Source of the DNA: Helianthus annuus
Taxonomy: Eukaryota; Streptophyta; Magnoliopsida; Asterales; Asteraceae
Assembly (NCBI RefSeq): GCF_002127325.2
Contig: NC_035448.2
Location: 62,793,751-62,857,750, forward strand
Length of the DNA stretch: 64,000 nucleotides
Direction: 5' to 3'
This document shows, piece after piece, positions 42,685-55,910 of the stretch. How positions within the stretch are numbered: the stretch's first letter is position 1; every line of letters begins with the position of its first letter. Both the position numbers and the translations under genes were made by a program. Under the pieces are notes generated by a model. That model was not told the DNA's origin, did no database searches, and saw only the letters and a program-made list of their open reading frames with translations.

Positions 42685-42765
42685 ATTAAAGCTGTACGCA
42701 TATGTGAAGCAACATTGGCAAAGCAATTGCTTGTGTTTGAAAACATAGAAGCCAAAAGTTTAATG
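42685..42765 (+). pseudogene. BRF1: BRF1-like (TFIIIB subunit) exon
   Basis: An 81-bp exon with acceptor CTTTAG and donor GTGAGT. It encodes IKAVRICEATLAKQLLVFE followed by NIEAKSL. The V.ICEATL.K.L..FE....SL pattern is the end of the second cyclin-like fold in BRF1, the TFIIB-related subunit of the RNA polymerase III initiation factor. No other BRF1 exon is visible; element C begins 160 bp downstream. Isolated exon, probably captured or a remnant. Confidence 0.7.
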
Positions 42766-42925
42766 GTGAGTCTATCGCATTTGAAGTTGCAATTGGCCTC
42801 ATAATCATATTCAAGTTGTTCATCTCATAAGAACTAGATCTTCTATTAACATATTTTAGTTCGATTAATATGGCATACTTTTGTATGATTTCAATTATGC
42901 GTTAGTCATAAATACTTTTAAATAT

Positions 42926-43656
42926 TGTAGGTCCACCCGGAGGATCGAGTAACCTCTATTCCCTGTTTTCCGACAAACCCGTGAGTGCGGAATCCAAACG
43001 GGTAAGTTAAACCAAGTTACGAACACGTAAAACACAAGATTCACCGATTAACACTCCAATGTATTAATCTAGAAAACGGTTACAAAGCAATGTTTACAAG
43101 ATGCTCTCATAAACTCTCAGTGTGTGTGTGTTTACAGTGTGTTCGCTCTAATGAAATCTATCCAGACTTAGGTTTTTTTTGTTTCTGTCTGTTTGTGGTT
43201 TATATATAGTAAGATGCTCGACGAAATCAAGTCCTGGACGAAAACTCGTCAACGAAAACCAAGATCTGGATGTTGGATTTTGTCACATTTGGTGTTTTCG
43301 TCCCATTTGGTTTTCACCACAAGGGTGTTTTCACCACAAGGGTGATTTCATCCTAGGGTGATTTCGTTCATCAGTTGGGCCAATGACTTGGGCTTGGACT
43401 TTGGCATGTAGGACTTCTTCATGTATGGGCTTCTACTTGTGTTGGGCTTCATCATGGATTGGACCAAACAAACTAACAGACAACATAAACATAAACTATA
43501 TTAAATGCATACTGCACACACACAGTAGCAATTACATCGAACGTTTGCGAAGTAAATCGCATACCGAGTCAAGACAGGAGGTTGTCTTGACTACGGCCTT
43601 CACTTCGTAGCCGAGTCGAACCGAGCCGAGCCGTATCCACAGAATATGTATCAACA
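42926..43656 (-). repeat. 3' LTR of element C
   Basis: 731 bp, TG...CA. The U3 contains GACGAAA/TTTCGTC motifs between about 43215 and 43375. The TATA-like region is at about 43200-43210. The polypurine tract AACTCCCCCTT follows at 43657. Confidence 0.93.
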
Positions 43657-44697
43657 AACTCCCCCTTGGATGCTGCTCGCGAGGTTCGTAATCTCGTTCT
43701 CCATCTCTTGATGGTTCATTCATTCTCGGAAAGGATCTTCAAAGGCTTCACGTGTTGCACATAGAAAGTGTATCAACAAACTCCCGCTTTCATTTAGGAA
43801 GTATCAATAAACTCCCCCTTTGATTATGCTTGTGAATCTTTTGATCTTCAATTCTTTAGATCCCTGTGGTGTTGATGATAGATCAGCGGCAACTCGATCA
43901 TCTTTATCATTTGAGTGCCTTCACGTCGTGTCTTCTTTCCGAAGCTTATCATCGAACATGTTCTCTTCGCCTTTAACATCCACACATGCAAGAAAGCTAA
44001 ACGCCTAATGAGAACAAACGCTTGGAATATAGTTAAAAATAAACAAATAACACACATGTGACCATTTTTCAACTACCGTCCGACAGTTAGTTTGAAAAGT
44101 TAACAGATTTTTCAATTTTGATTATTAACTTTCAAAACTTGCAAACTCTGACCGTTTATGAAGATTCAGTCATTTTGGTTTTCATCAGATTTCAGGCAAC
44201 GAAGACTTGAGTTCCAACATCGGTTAATCAAAACTAAAGCAGAAATAAAATCTTTTTGACTTTTATAAAGTTTAAATTAAAACACACCTAAATCTTTTTG
44301 GTACTTTGAATATTTCAAACTTAAAGACTGAAATCAGTAAATAAATATATACAGAGTTGCAGAAACTAAGAAAAGTAAATATATACAAACATTCTTTTTG
44401 CGAGTTTCGAGGGTATGAGAATCATATCAGTGTACGGTGTACGGTCACGTCAAAACGCTCTTGTTGTTCATTTTGTTAGCATTTAGATAAGCATCCTATA
44501 ACAATTATCGGTATTGTTGTCCACATAAGCTCAACTTATCATATGTAATCATGGCGAGAGGATACGTTAAGATATGATTTATACTTACTGACCGGTGTTC
44601 ATCCACATCACGACACATTTCCGTATCAGGGTATGCACGAGAGTTCATCTTACTGGTCAGTATGCCATTTATCATCTGTTTTGACGTATATGAAAAT

Positions 44698-44901
44698 GTG
44701 AGAAACTCACTTATTTTGATGAAAACAAACCCTATGTGATAGAATCACTTATTGATGAGGAACTTGATTTTCAGATGCATGAGGGCACAGGAGCAAGTTC
44801 GTGAACAGGACAGTACTTTCGTACAACAAAGAGACGAATTTGACTCCCGGATAAATGTGATATAATATCACTTGTTTTGTGGACATGTGATTGTTGATCA
44901 C
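44698..44901 (-). other. Four conserved stem-loops (element C)
   Basis: Hairpins at 44698-44710 (GTGAGAAACTCAC), 44736-44748 (GTGATAGAATCAC), 44857-44871 and 44887-44901. Stems match those in A, B and E; loop bases differ. Confidence 0.75.
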
Positions 44902-45429
44902 TTATTGAGGTCGTATGCGATATGTACACGTATGTATGATATCATGGAAAATCTAGACTTCGTCTCCGTTTGTTTCGGTAAAAGAAACAACCATGATACC
45001 CAGATGATAAACATCATAAAGACCACAAATCTCAGAACCTCGACAATCTCTCAGACGAAATTTCGGTACTAAGACCATACGCCAATGAGTGGTTCCCACC
45101 TGGTCTTCAGTCGATTTAAGTTTATATCACCCTGCACACTTTAAAAGGATTGTGAGCCTACCAATACATCTTATATAGAGCTGCTTAACATTTTTCATTT
45201 TGCATTTCAGTTTAAAGAGGTTTGGACAAACCACTGATGTACTATCATTTTCTCTTTTGCTCGCCAGGAAACTCATTTTTGTTTTTCTATTGTTTTTGCG
45301 TTTTGAAATTTTTCGATGTTTTTGAATTTTTCAAATTTGGAATTACCCCCCCTAAAATCAACAAACTTACAATAATTTTAAAAACACAAAGATATTTACA
45401 AAAACGATTTCCCGATGTGGATTACTTTT

Positions 45430-46322
45430 GCTTGACCTTAATGCCGTTTACCAAAATTAATTTTAATCATAATTGATTTATCGAATTTTGGAAAAATCAG
45501 TTGGCATGTCGGTATTGGTGCGGACCATGACAACATTGACGAGTTTCATAGTGAAACAATCACATGTAGAGTGATATTCGAGTTTAACGTGTCAGGTCAA
45601 AGAGTGCTGTACGAGATGATAATAATTTATAAAGCAGCTTAAATATCGACAAGCATAAGAGAGATTAGAAATTTAAAACTGTATCCTGCAACTAATTCGT
45701 GCATTGCCAGGAATCTGAGCGCTCTCCCAAGCTGGATATCCACCAGGTGTGGATTTTAAAGTCGATTTTGTAGCTACTGAGAAATCTCTTCATAGGAACA
45801 AGATCATAGACCGCTGGGTCCGGCTGGTCTTCCACATTGCATCAGCGAAGGTCTTTGTCTTTCTCTTTGAGAAGTAGTGTGCGGTTATTCAATCCACGCC
45901 AAGGCATCCGCACACCCGGTTTAGTTTGATCAACAAACACATTTTCTTCAATCACACCGTGGAGAAAAGCACACTGCACGTTCATCTTGTTGATTTTGAA
46001 CTTCAAACGTGCTACATGTGCGTACATTTTGATTTGAATCTATCATGTTGACCCGATCAAAAACCATAACAACCAAATTTTTGGCACATATTTCATCTTG
46101 TCGAATTTTTCAACTTCATTCAACCACATTCTTTCACCATCATTCCTTCATCGGAATTTTTGTCTTCTTTTCTTTTTCTTTCTCTCCATTAATGGCAACA
46201 ATTATTCTCCTAAATGTAACAATATTTCGGAGCCTTATGTCGCCGATCTTGTGCATGGACGTTCCACTATCAACAATCCTAAGACTATCAATAGTTCCTC
46301 CTGGAACATCCTGCACACTCAT
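45430..46322 (-). pseudogene. Collapsed pol remnant of element C
   Basis: Protease start with VPGGTIDSLRIVDSG (46322-46140), then an RT scrap with KINKMNVQCAFLHGVIEENVF and LLLKEKDKDL (46027-45842), then an RNase H tail to about 45430. Same pieces and same deletions as in element B, at a different genomic insertion. Confidence 0.85.
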
Positions 46323-46329
46323 TCAGAGA

Positions 46330-48209
46330 TTAGTTGGGGAGGGGGACCCAAGCCTTCACAGACTTGGGTCGTCTGTCATCATCGAGAATTGTAACATCCA
46401 TTTCCTGATGATTCGGAATTGATGTAGCTACCCCTGAAACACTTACTGGTTTTGGTTTCCAAATCTGTTTTTGTTTTTCATTTTTAACTTCTAACTTAAC
46501 AGACTGTGTTTGGATAACCTCTGGTTTAAAAACCTTTTTCAATTTCTTTTCTTTGTTTCCTTTTCTGTTTCATTTCCCGGTGTTTAACAAGACGAGGATC
46601 ATGTCTTGGTGAAGCAGATCTTTTATGGTAACTGTTACCATGGGGGCATGAACCTTTGCCTTTCCTTTCGTGAGATATGGACAATTTCTGACAATGTGCC
46701 CATACTCACCACATTCAAAGCATGATCTCCGCTCAACAAACCTCGGAGTATCATAACTGTAAGAACTTGACGACGAACTTCGTGATCTTGAGGTACTTGG
46801 TCCTACATCACAACCGTTTGTGTGTTGTGTATACTTGTTTTAACTGTTTCTTTTCAAAATTTTACTTTTTTTTAACAAAATCCGTGTTGGATTTGTGTTG
46901 GATTTGTTTTCGAAAGTTTCTATTTTATCAGTCCCTCTGGATTTCACGAAGTTCACCTTCTGAATCGTCTTCTTGTTTTGGCGTTGTTTGCCTTTTCCCT
47001 TTCCTTGGTAAACGTGACCTTGCTTTCGTTGATTGTATTGTGGTTGCAATTTTTGATTCCCATATTTCTTTCTAACTTCGGATTTTGGGATAGGAGCACA
47101 CTGAGTTACTACAACTCCTGGGCTCGACTTTCCCAAAAACTTACCGGTAGAATCTTCGAAAACTTTATCAATCAAAGATTGATTGACATTCTTGATTGGA
47201 AAATCATTGTCTGAGTATATTTTATCAGATCCAATCAACGTGTAAAGCAAGCTCACGCTTTCACAGCTTCCAGATGAGGATTCAACAGACTTGGCTGTAG
47301 CAGTCACAAACGGTTTTGCAGGTGGATCACAAAGAATGTAATTTTCGAGAGGTATGTTTTCCTCTTTTGTTACCGTTTCTGACTGTTCAGAGTTAGTATC
47401 ATCGGATTCATCACCTGACGAATCAGCATCCTCAACAATGACTGGAGGTTCCTGATTTCGTTCAGCTGTTGACACTTTTGCATCTGCTGATTCATCCGAA
47501 TATGAGGATACTTCCTTTTTGTAACCTAGCCCAAATGTGAATTCCTCAAGGCTCAATGAAACTGAGGGCTCAAAATGAGGTTTATTTTCCTCATCAGGCA
47601 TCGAAGAATAATCGTGTTTAATAGGTGGTGGACATTTCTTATAACCTATGCACGTGACATCATTTTTCTTTTTCTGAACATCAATAATGTGATCCAGCAC
47701 ATAGCTAGAGCTCAAATAGCTGTCTAACTTGAGTCGGATCGCCTCACTTTCAGATTTAACACATGCCATTTCTTTTGCATTAACTCGAGCCTTTCGATGT
47801 AAAGGTTTAGTTCAATTTGTTTTCTTGGAACCATTTTCGTTAGCTCAGTCTTATCCTTTTTTAATGTTTCAATTATCTCTTTAAATTCCTTTTCATAATT
47901 TTCACGAAACATGTTGGCCTCTGTGCATTTTGAAAGATCCACGATCAAATGTTGATTGTGGATATATGTCACATCATATTTGCTTTGCAAATCGTCATAT
48001 TTGCTTTGCAAATCAGACAATTTAACATTTAATCCAACACACATATTACACCTATCACAACTATCAGATTTTGATTCATCAACACGTACCTGACTGGAAT
48101 CACTCTCAGATGTTGACTCATTTGTCTCAGAATCAACAACCTCCCTTGATGATTCACATTCAGATCCATCCTCGCTTGAACTTGTACTTGAAGTTGTAAC
48201 ATCTTCAAC
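46330..48209 (-). pseudogene. Gag-like region of element C, left of nested B
   Basis: Continues the gag begun at 55910. It has an acidic tract, a coiled coil with LQSKYD repeats (48044-47730), a CIGYKKCPPP block and an EDADSSGDESDD stretch. A basic region with zinc knuckle CFECGEYGHIVRNC follows near 46680-46740, ending WVPLPN at 46330. Several frameshifts (for example near 47765 and 46880-46560) break it. The capsid domain is absent, as in B. Confidence 0.85.
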
Positions 48210-48943
48210 TGTAGGTCCCGTTTTTCCGGTGGATCGAAAACGAAAACCTATCCTTGTTTATCACAAACACGGTAACGGGTGCGAAATTCCCGTGACGGTG
48301 CAAACCAAATACAATTAATAAAAACACGCGTAATCAAAAGATTCAATATCTATTGATTAGGGATGAGAACGATACAAACATATACAAACAATGTTTACAG
48401 ACTCTCTCAAAGTCTCATAGCTCTCGTCTCTCATGTCCAGTTTCACACAGAAACTGTGAGAGGTATTTATACTAGACAGACACAGACATTGACGAAACTA
48501 AAAGGACTAGGCGAAACACATGGCTACGGCGAAACTACAAATTCGACGAAACTGGGTGAGTTTCGTCGACATGTATTGCTAAACAATGGGTTTCGTCGTT
48601 TGTATTTGGCCCAAATTGAAGGTGAATGGCCCATGTGAGGTATCGGCCCAAAGTTAAGTGGATTGGCCCAAGAAGCAATGCATGCATGAACACATAGCAG
48701 TTCTACGTGAATTTGTATTTGTTCAAACATGTGACATCATCATGACATCATGATGATGATGTCATGTTGATGTGTCAAGCGGGAAACGTTCTCGGCTCTC
48801 CGTGCTTCGCATGTCGAACTCTGGGGCGCACGACGGAGGAATGTCGTGACGTCGGGCTTGAGCCGAACCTAACCGAGCCGAACCGAACCGAACCAAGCCG
48901 AGTTGAACCGAACCGAGTCGCGACCACATAATATGTATCAACA
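48210..48943 (-). repeat. 3' LTR of element B
   Basis: 734 bp. Minus-strand TATA (AGTATAAATACC) at about 48462-48474. CGACGAAAC/GTTTCGTCG motifs cluster at about 48490-48600. Its U5 side is near-identical in style to the LTR at 24020-24687 but not to the partner LTR at 54685-55415. Confidence 0.92.
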
Positions 48944-49965
48944 AACTCCCCCTTGGACGCTACTCGTGAGGTTGATCTTCGATGTCTTCCATGTCGGAGG
49001 ATCTTCAAAGTCTTCACGTCTTGTAAGCAGAAAGTGTACCAACAAACTCCCCTTTTCATGTAGGAAGTGTGTTAACAAACTCCCCCTTGACATAAGCTCA
49101 TGAATCTTTTGATTTGTCAAGTCTTTAGATCCTTGTGGTGTTGACGATGGTCAGCGGCAACTCGATCATCTTTATCTTTTGAGTACCTTCACGTCGTGTC
49201 TTCATTCCGAAGCTTGTCCTCAAACATGTTCTCCTTGCCTTTAACATCTGCACATGCAAGAAAGCTAAACACATAATGAGAACAGACGCTTGGAATATAG
49301 TTAATCATAAACAAACGACACATGTGTGACCATTTTACAATCAACTACCGACCGACAACAGTTTGAAAGTTTAGAAAATGATCCATTTTAATCCTTTAAC
49401 TTTCAAAATATGTTAACTTCGACAGTTTATGAAGATACAATTGTTTTCCGGCTTAAAATCAGGATTTTGGGTAGGATAGACTCGAGTTCCAACATCGGTC
49501 AATCAAAATAAGATAGAAATAAAATCCTTTTGGCTTTTAGAAAGTTTATATTAAAACACACCTAAAATCTTTTGGAATTTTTGAATATTTCAAATGTAAA
49601 GACAGAAAGCAGTAAATAAATATATACAAAGATGCAGAAACTGAAAGCATTAAATAAATATTTACAGACATTCTTTTTGCGAGTTTCAAGGGTAAGAGAA
49701 TCGTATCAGTGTACGGTCACGCCAGAACGCTCTTGTTGTTCAATTAATTCACATTGAGATAAGCATCCTATAACGATGATCAGTATTGTTGTCCACATAA
49801 GCTCAACTTATCAGATGTAATCATGGCGAGGGGATACGTTAAGGTATGGTTTATACTTACTGACCGATGTTCATCCACACACGACACATTCCCGTATCAA
49901 GGTATGCACGAGGGTTTATCTTACCAGTGAGTATACCGATTATCATCTGTTTGACCGTATATGAT

Positions 49966-50171
49966 GTGAGAAACTCACTTATTTTGATTTGAAAACAAGC
50001 CCTATGTGATAGAATCACTTATCGATGAGGAACTTGATTTTCGATGCATGAGGGCATAGGAGCAAGTCCATGAACAGGTCAGTGCTTTCGTACAGCAGAG
50101 AGACGAACTTGACTCCCGGATAAATGTGATATTTTATCACTTATTTGTTTTGACATGTGATTGTTTATCAC
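49966..50171 (-). other. Four conserved stem-loops (element B)
   Basis: Hairpins at 49966-49978, 50006-50018, 50126-50140 and 50157-50171. The last two are also present in copy 1 at 49-63 and 80-94. Confidence 0.75.
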
Positions 50172-50710
50172 TTATTGAGGTCGAATGCAGTATGTACACG
50201 TATGTATAGTATCATGGAAGATCTAGACTTGCGTCCCCGTTATTTTCGGTAAAAGATACAACCATGATACCCAGATGATAAGCAGCATAAAGACCGAATA
50301 TCTCAGAACCTCGGCAATCTCTCAAACGAAATTTCGGTACTAAGACCATATGCCAATGAATGATTCCCACCTGGTCTTCAGTCGATTAAGGTTTATATCA
50401 TCCTGCACACTTTAAAATGATTGTGAGCCTACCGATACATCTTATATAGAGCTGCTTATCATTTTTCAGTTTAGGTTTAAAGAGGTTTGGATAGACCACT
50501 AATGTACTATCATTTTCTCTTTTGCTCGCCAGGAAACTCATTTTTGTTTTTCTATTGTTTTTGTGTTTTTAAATTTTTCGATGTTTTTGGATTTTCAAAT
50601 TTTGAATTGGATTTACTCCCCCTAAAATCAACAAACTAAGATAAAATTTAAAAGACACAAAGATATGTACAAAAATGATTTCTCGATGTCGAATTAACTC
50701 ATGTTTTACC

Positions 50711-51596
50711 TCAATGCCGTTTACCAAAATTAAATTTTAATCCGAAATGATTTATCGAATTTTGGAAAAATGAGTTGGCACGTCGGTAAGCGGTGCGGAC
50801 CATGACAACATTGACGAGTTTCATAGTGAAACAATCACGTGTGAGGTGATATTTGAGTTCAACGTGTGAGGCCAAAGAGTGCTGTACGAGATGATAATAA
50901 TTCATAAAGCAGCTTAAATATCAACAAGTATAGGAGAGATTAGAAATTTAAAACCGTATCCTGCAACTGCTTCGTGCATTGCAGGGAATCTGAGTGCTCT
51001 CCCAAACTGGATATCCACCCGGTGTGGATTTCAAGGTTGATTTTTGTAGCAACTTCACTTAATCCGAGATAACTCTACACACCAACAAGATCAGACACCT
51101 CCAGGTCCGGCTGGTCTTCCACATTGCACCAGCGAAGGTCTTTGTCTTTCTCTTTCAGAAGTAATGTGCGGATGTTCAATCCATGCCAAGGCATCTGCAC
51201 ACCCGGTTGGTTTGTTCAACAAACACATTTTCATCAATCACACCGCGAATAAATGTACACTGCACGTTCATCTTGTTGATTTTGAACTTCAGACGTGCTG
51301 CAGGTGCGTACATTTTGATTGAATCTATCATGTTGACTTGATCAAAAACCAAACAACCAAATTTTTGGCACATATTCCATCTAGTCGAATTTTTCAACTT
51401 CATTCAACCACATTCTTTCATCAGAAATTTTTGTCTTCTTTTCTTTTTCCTTTCTCTCCATCAATGGCAACAATATTCTCCTAGATGTAACAATATTTCG
51501 GAGCCGCATGTCGCCGATCTTGTGCATGGACGCTCCGCTATCAACAATCCTGAGACTATCAATAGTTCCTCCTCTTGGAACATCCTGCACACTCAT
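50711..51596 (-). pseudogene. Collapsed pol remnant of element B (copy 2)
   Basis: Second copy of 634-1520 with a few substitutions and one single-base loss near 51350 that fuses short frames. Same protease, RT and RNase H scraps. Confidence 0.85.
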
Positions 51597-51603
51597 TCAG
51601 AGA

Positions 51604-53988
51604 TTAGTTGGAGAGGGGGACCCAAGCCTTCACAGACTTGGGTCGTCCGTCATCATCGAGAATTGTAACATCCATTTCCCGATGATTCGGAATTGATTTA
51701 GCTCCCCCTGAAACAGTTACCGCTTTTGGTTTCCAAATCTGTTTTTGTTTTTCATTTTTAACTTCTAACCTAACAGACTGTGTTTGGATAACCTCTGGTT
51801 TCAAAGCCTTTTCAACTTCTTTTCTTTGTTTCTTTTTCTGTTTCTTTTCTCGTTGTTTAACAAGACGAGGGTCCTGTTTTGGTGAAACAGATCTTTTTAT
51901 GGTAATTGTTACCATGGGGGGTATCAACCTTTGCCTTTCCTTTCATGATATATGGACAGTTTCTGACAATGTGCCCGTACTCACAACATTCAAAGCATGA
52001 TCTCCGTTCAATAAACCTCGGAGTATCATAACTGTAAGAACTTGACGATGAACTCGTGATCTTGAGGTACGTGGTCTTACATCACAACCGTTTGTGTGTT
52101 GTGTGTAATTGTTTTGAATGTTTCTTTTTCAAAATTTTACTTTGTTTAACAAAATCCATGTTGGATTTATTTTCAAAAGTTTCAATTTTATCCGTTCCCG
52201 TTGATTTCACAAAGTTTCACCCTTTTGTTCTCTTTTGGGTCTGTTTCTTTTGACCTTGAGTCGGTAATTTACCTTTTGGTTTGGTGCGATTTTGCTGCCT
52301 TTTCACTGTCGGTAATTTCTGATTGCCATATTGTTTCCGAACTTCGGCCTTTGGAATCGGAGGGCCACTGTGTTACCACAACATGTGAACCCGACTTTCC
52401 CAAACACTTACTTGTCGAATTTTTAAAAACTTTACTGATTAAAGATTGATTTACATTCTTAATCGGAAAATCTTTGTCAGAATAGATTTTATCATCACCA
52501 ATAAGAGTGTACAACAAATTCACACTCTCAGACTCTTTGCAGACCTGGACTCGATCGGAACAGTCTTAGCAGGTTTTGCGGGAGGATCACATAGAATATG
52601 ATTCTCAAGAGGTATGTCCTCTTCTTTGATTACCGCATCAGACTTTGCGACTTTGCTGAGTCAGTATCATCGGATTCATCATCAGAAGAATCAGCATCCT
52701 CAACAACAACTGGAGGATCCTGATTCTGTTCAGCAGAAGACACACATGTATCTGCTGACACATCTGAATCTGATGATACTTCCTTCTTGTATCCATGTCC
52801 GGTCGCAAATTCCTCAATGTCTAAAGGAACAGATGGTTCAAAGAGTCCTATACTCCTCATCAGGCATGGCATCATAATTGTGTCTAACAGGTGGCGGACA
52901 TTTCTTATATCCAATGCATGTGACATCCTTCTTCTCTTTCTGAACATCAATGATGTGATCCAACACATAGCTAGAGCTTAAATAGCTGTCTAACTTGAGC
53001 CGGATCGCCTCATTTTCAGTTTTAACACAAGCCATTTCTTTTTGCATTATCTCAAGGCGATTGATATAGCAATTTATGTCCGTTTGTTTTCTTGAAACCA
53101 TTTTTGTTAGCTCGGTTTTATCTTTCTTTAATTTTTCAATCATCGATTTAAATTCCTTTTCATGGTTTTCATAAAACATGTTGGCTTCTGTGCATTTAGA
53201 AAGATCCACGGTCAACTTTTGATTGTGGATGAATGTCACATCATACTTGTTTGCAAGGCCTCATGTTTGCTTTGCAAGTCACACCACTTAGCATCCAAAG
53301 AAACATGTTTGTTTTGCAAGTCAAACAAATTAGCTTTTAAAGCATCATGTTTGCTTTGCAACTCAGACATATTAGCATCTAAATCAACACACCTATCACA
53401 TCTATCACAACTATCAGATTTTGATTCATCGACACGTACCTGACTGGAATCACTCTCAGATGTTGGCCTTTCTGCATTAGAATCAACAACCTCCCTTGAT
53501 GATTCACGTTTAGATCCATCCTCGCTTGAACTTGAAGTTGTAACATCTTCAACTGAAGTTGAAACGTCTTCATCTGAACTACTGTCATGTTCAGAACTGT
53601 CGTTATTTCCCGAGGATTCACCATTGCTGGCATCTTTGACAATTTCAGCACAAAACGCCGTTTTTGTTTGACTACAGTTCCTTGGATCAAGAGATGATGG
53701 TGCTACAGTAGAACGATGGCGCTGTGAAGCAACTGGTGTTAATGGATTTCCATACAAGTCTGTTGTTCTTTCTGGTTTGCGAACTGATTGTATTGGATTT
53801 CCATATATGTCTGTTGTCGTTTTCGGTTCACTTTGCTTTTGATTGGTAACCGATGCCCATTGTTCTGCCATAATTCGAGGTCGTGTGGGAGATTCGGTTG
53901 CGGGAGATTCGGCCCATGATGGCGACAAACGCGTGTTTATATACTTGCTCTCTGCAGTTGCCGGCGTACCCCACCAATTTGGATTCAT
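51604..53988 (-). pseudogene. Gag-like region of element B (copy 2)
   Basis: Second copy of 1528-3912. The N-terminal 240 codons are intact (53988-53250). One missing T near 53251 breaks the coiled-coil frame that is open in copy 1, and at least five further one-base indels between 51890 and 52550 break the zinc-knuckle frame. Confidence 0.85.
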
Positions 53989-54684
53989 TTTAAAAGTTTT
54001 GACGAAACTGATTTGAATAATTATGATCGACGAAACAGATGTGAATTAAGATCGACGAAACAGATGTGAATTATGATCGACGAAACTCTTTTGTGTTGTT
54101 ATGCGACGAAACAGTGTTATGTGGATCTGATCGACGAAACTTAAGGTGTGATGTAATGCTTCAACGAAATGTGTGGGTATTTTGTTGACTAAAGTGTCCA
54201 ACTTGTAGGATATTTTCACAAACAATATTATCTTATATTTTATACTTAAAAATCTTATCCTGACACAAGCTCTTCTTTTGTCAAACCCAACATGCTTTCG
54301 GCTACTATTCAACCAACCATCATCATCATGCTTTTGTACCCAATAGTCAACTAAAAGTATTTTAATCATAAACACTTCAATATTTTATCAAAACAAAGAT
54401 CAAACACAATAATATATGAAGAACACTTTGAATATGATGAAGTTTCCGGTAAACTTATGAGTTTTCTGGTGAACCGAAAAATTTCCGAACACGAATTTTT
54501 GCTAAGAAACTCGACACAACTTTTACCTATAAAGATCTCCAACCTTTTTAACAAGTTTTAAACCAAACAACATCAAACAAACACAGATTTTCGAGTTTAA
54601 AAAGAGACTCAAAACCCACTCGAAAATGCCACTCGAACCTCGGTTTTCAACAAGAAATCGAGCCCCTTACGCTCTAATACCAAT

Positions 54685-55415
54685 TGTAGGTCCGTTTGCG
54701 GATCGCCGGACAACTATGATTTCTTGTTTCGGGTGGCGAAACGAGTGCGGAATCCCTGTTACGACACAAACCGAGCGAGAGGTAAACAATACGCAAAGAT
54801 ATCAACGATTAACAATTACGTGTATTGATTTCGACAAAGTTTAGTTACATAAAATGATACAATACGAAACAACTAAACTTTCAGTTCTCTCGCATTCTCT
54901 CCTCACACCTATGTCTCTTTATATAGTGCCAGCATCGACGAACCAGAACAGGACTTCGAGGAATCAAGACTGTTGTCGACGAAACACATCACAGTCGACG
55001 AAACACAATAACAAATTGTCAAAGTCGACGAAACACACTTGTTTCGTCGACATGCATATAGTCAAGTGGGGTTCGTCCCAGTTGAAGGTTTAAGCCCAAA
55101 TGTAAAAGTTTCGGCCCACTAGAGTTGTTTCATGCATTCTTTACGTGAATCATGTTTCACAAAATCCATATTTGAAAGCTTAGTCAACTTATGACATCAT
55201 CATGACATCATCATGACATCATCATGATGATGTCATGATGATGTGGCGGCGGGAACCGGCTCGCGGCACTTCGTGCTTCGCGTGTCGAACTCTGGGGCGC
55301 ACGACGGAGGAATGTCGTGACGTCGGGCTTGAGCCGGACCTAACCGTGTCGAAACCAAGTTGAACTGAACCGAGTCGAACCGAGTCAAGTCGCGTCCACA
55401 AAAGGTGTATCAACA
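54685..55415 (-). repeat. 5' LTR of element B (copy 2)
   Basis: 731 bp. TATA on the minus strand (CTATATAAAG) at 54917-54926. It carries the full U3 motif cluster (about 54935-55055) including the 72 bp missing in copy 1. Primer-binding site variant at 54671-54682. Confidence 0.92.
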
Positions 55416-55910
55416 TCAACTGAAGTTGAAACGTCTTCAACTAAACTACTGTCATGTTCAGAACTGTCATCGTTTCGCGATGATTCACCATTGCTGGCAT
55501 CTTTGACAATTTTAGCATAAAACGCCGTTTTTGTTTGACTACAATTCCTTGGATCAAGAGATGATGGTGCTACAGTAGAACGATGGCAGCTGTGAAGCAA
55601 CTGGTGGTACTGGATTTCCATACAAGTCTGTTGTTCTTTTTGGTTTGGGAACTGATTTTATTGGATTTCCATATATGTCTGTTGTCATTTTTGGTTCACT
55701 TTGCTTTTGATTAGTAACCAATGCCCATTGTTCTGCCGTAATTTGAGGTGGTGTGGGAGATTCGGCCCATGATGGTGATAAACGCGTGTTTATATACTTG
55801 CTCTCCGTATTAGATGCGGGTGCGGGAGATTCGACCCATGATGGAGATAATCCGGTGCTTCTATACTTACTTTCCGTATTAGCCGGAGTACCCCACCAAT
55901 CCGGATTCAT
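55416..55910 (-). pseudogene. Gag N-terminus of element C (copy 2)
   Basis: Same as 5268-5762: MNPDWWGTP start at 55910, YGNP repeats, cut by B at 55416. The other part of the gene is at 46330-48209. Confidence 0.85.

Larger units (their letters stand above)
48210..55415 (-). mobile_element. Element B, complete copy nested in element C gag
   Basis: 7,206 bp with target duplication TCAAC (48205-48209 and 55416-55420). The two LTRs (48210-48943 and 54685-55415) share their U3 half, but the R-U5 halves are clearly different subfamilies; the left one matches element E. Inside: PPT modules (48944-48954, about 49045, 49078-49088), four stem-loops (49966-50171), pol scraps, gag without capsid, leader motif array and primer-binding site. 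Confidence 0.92.
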
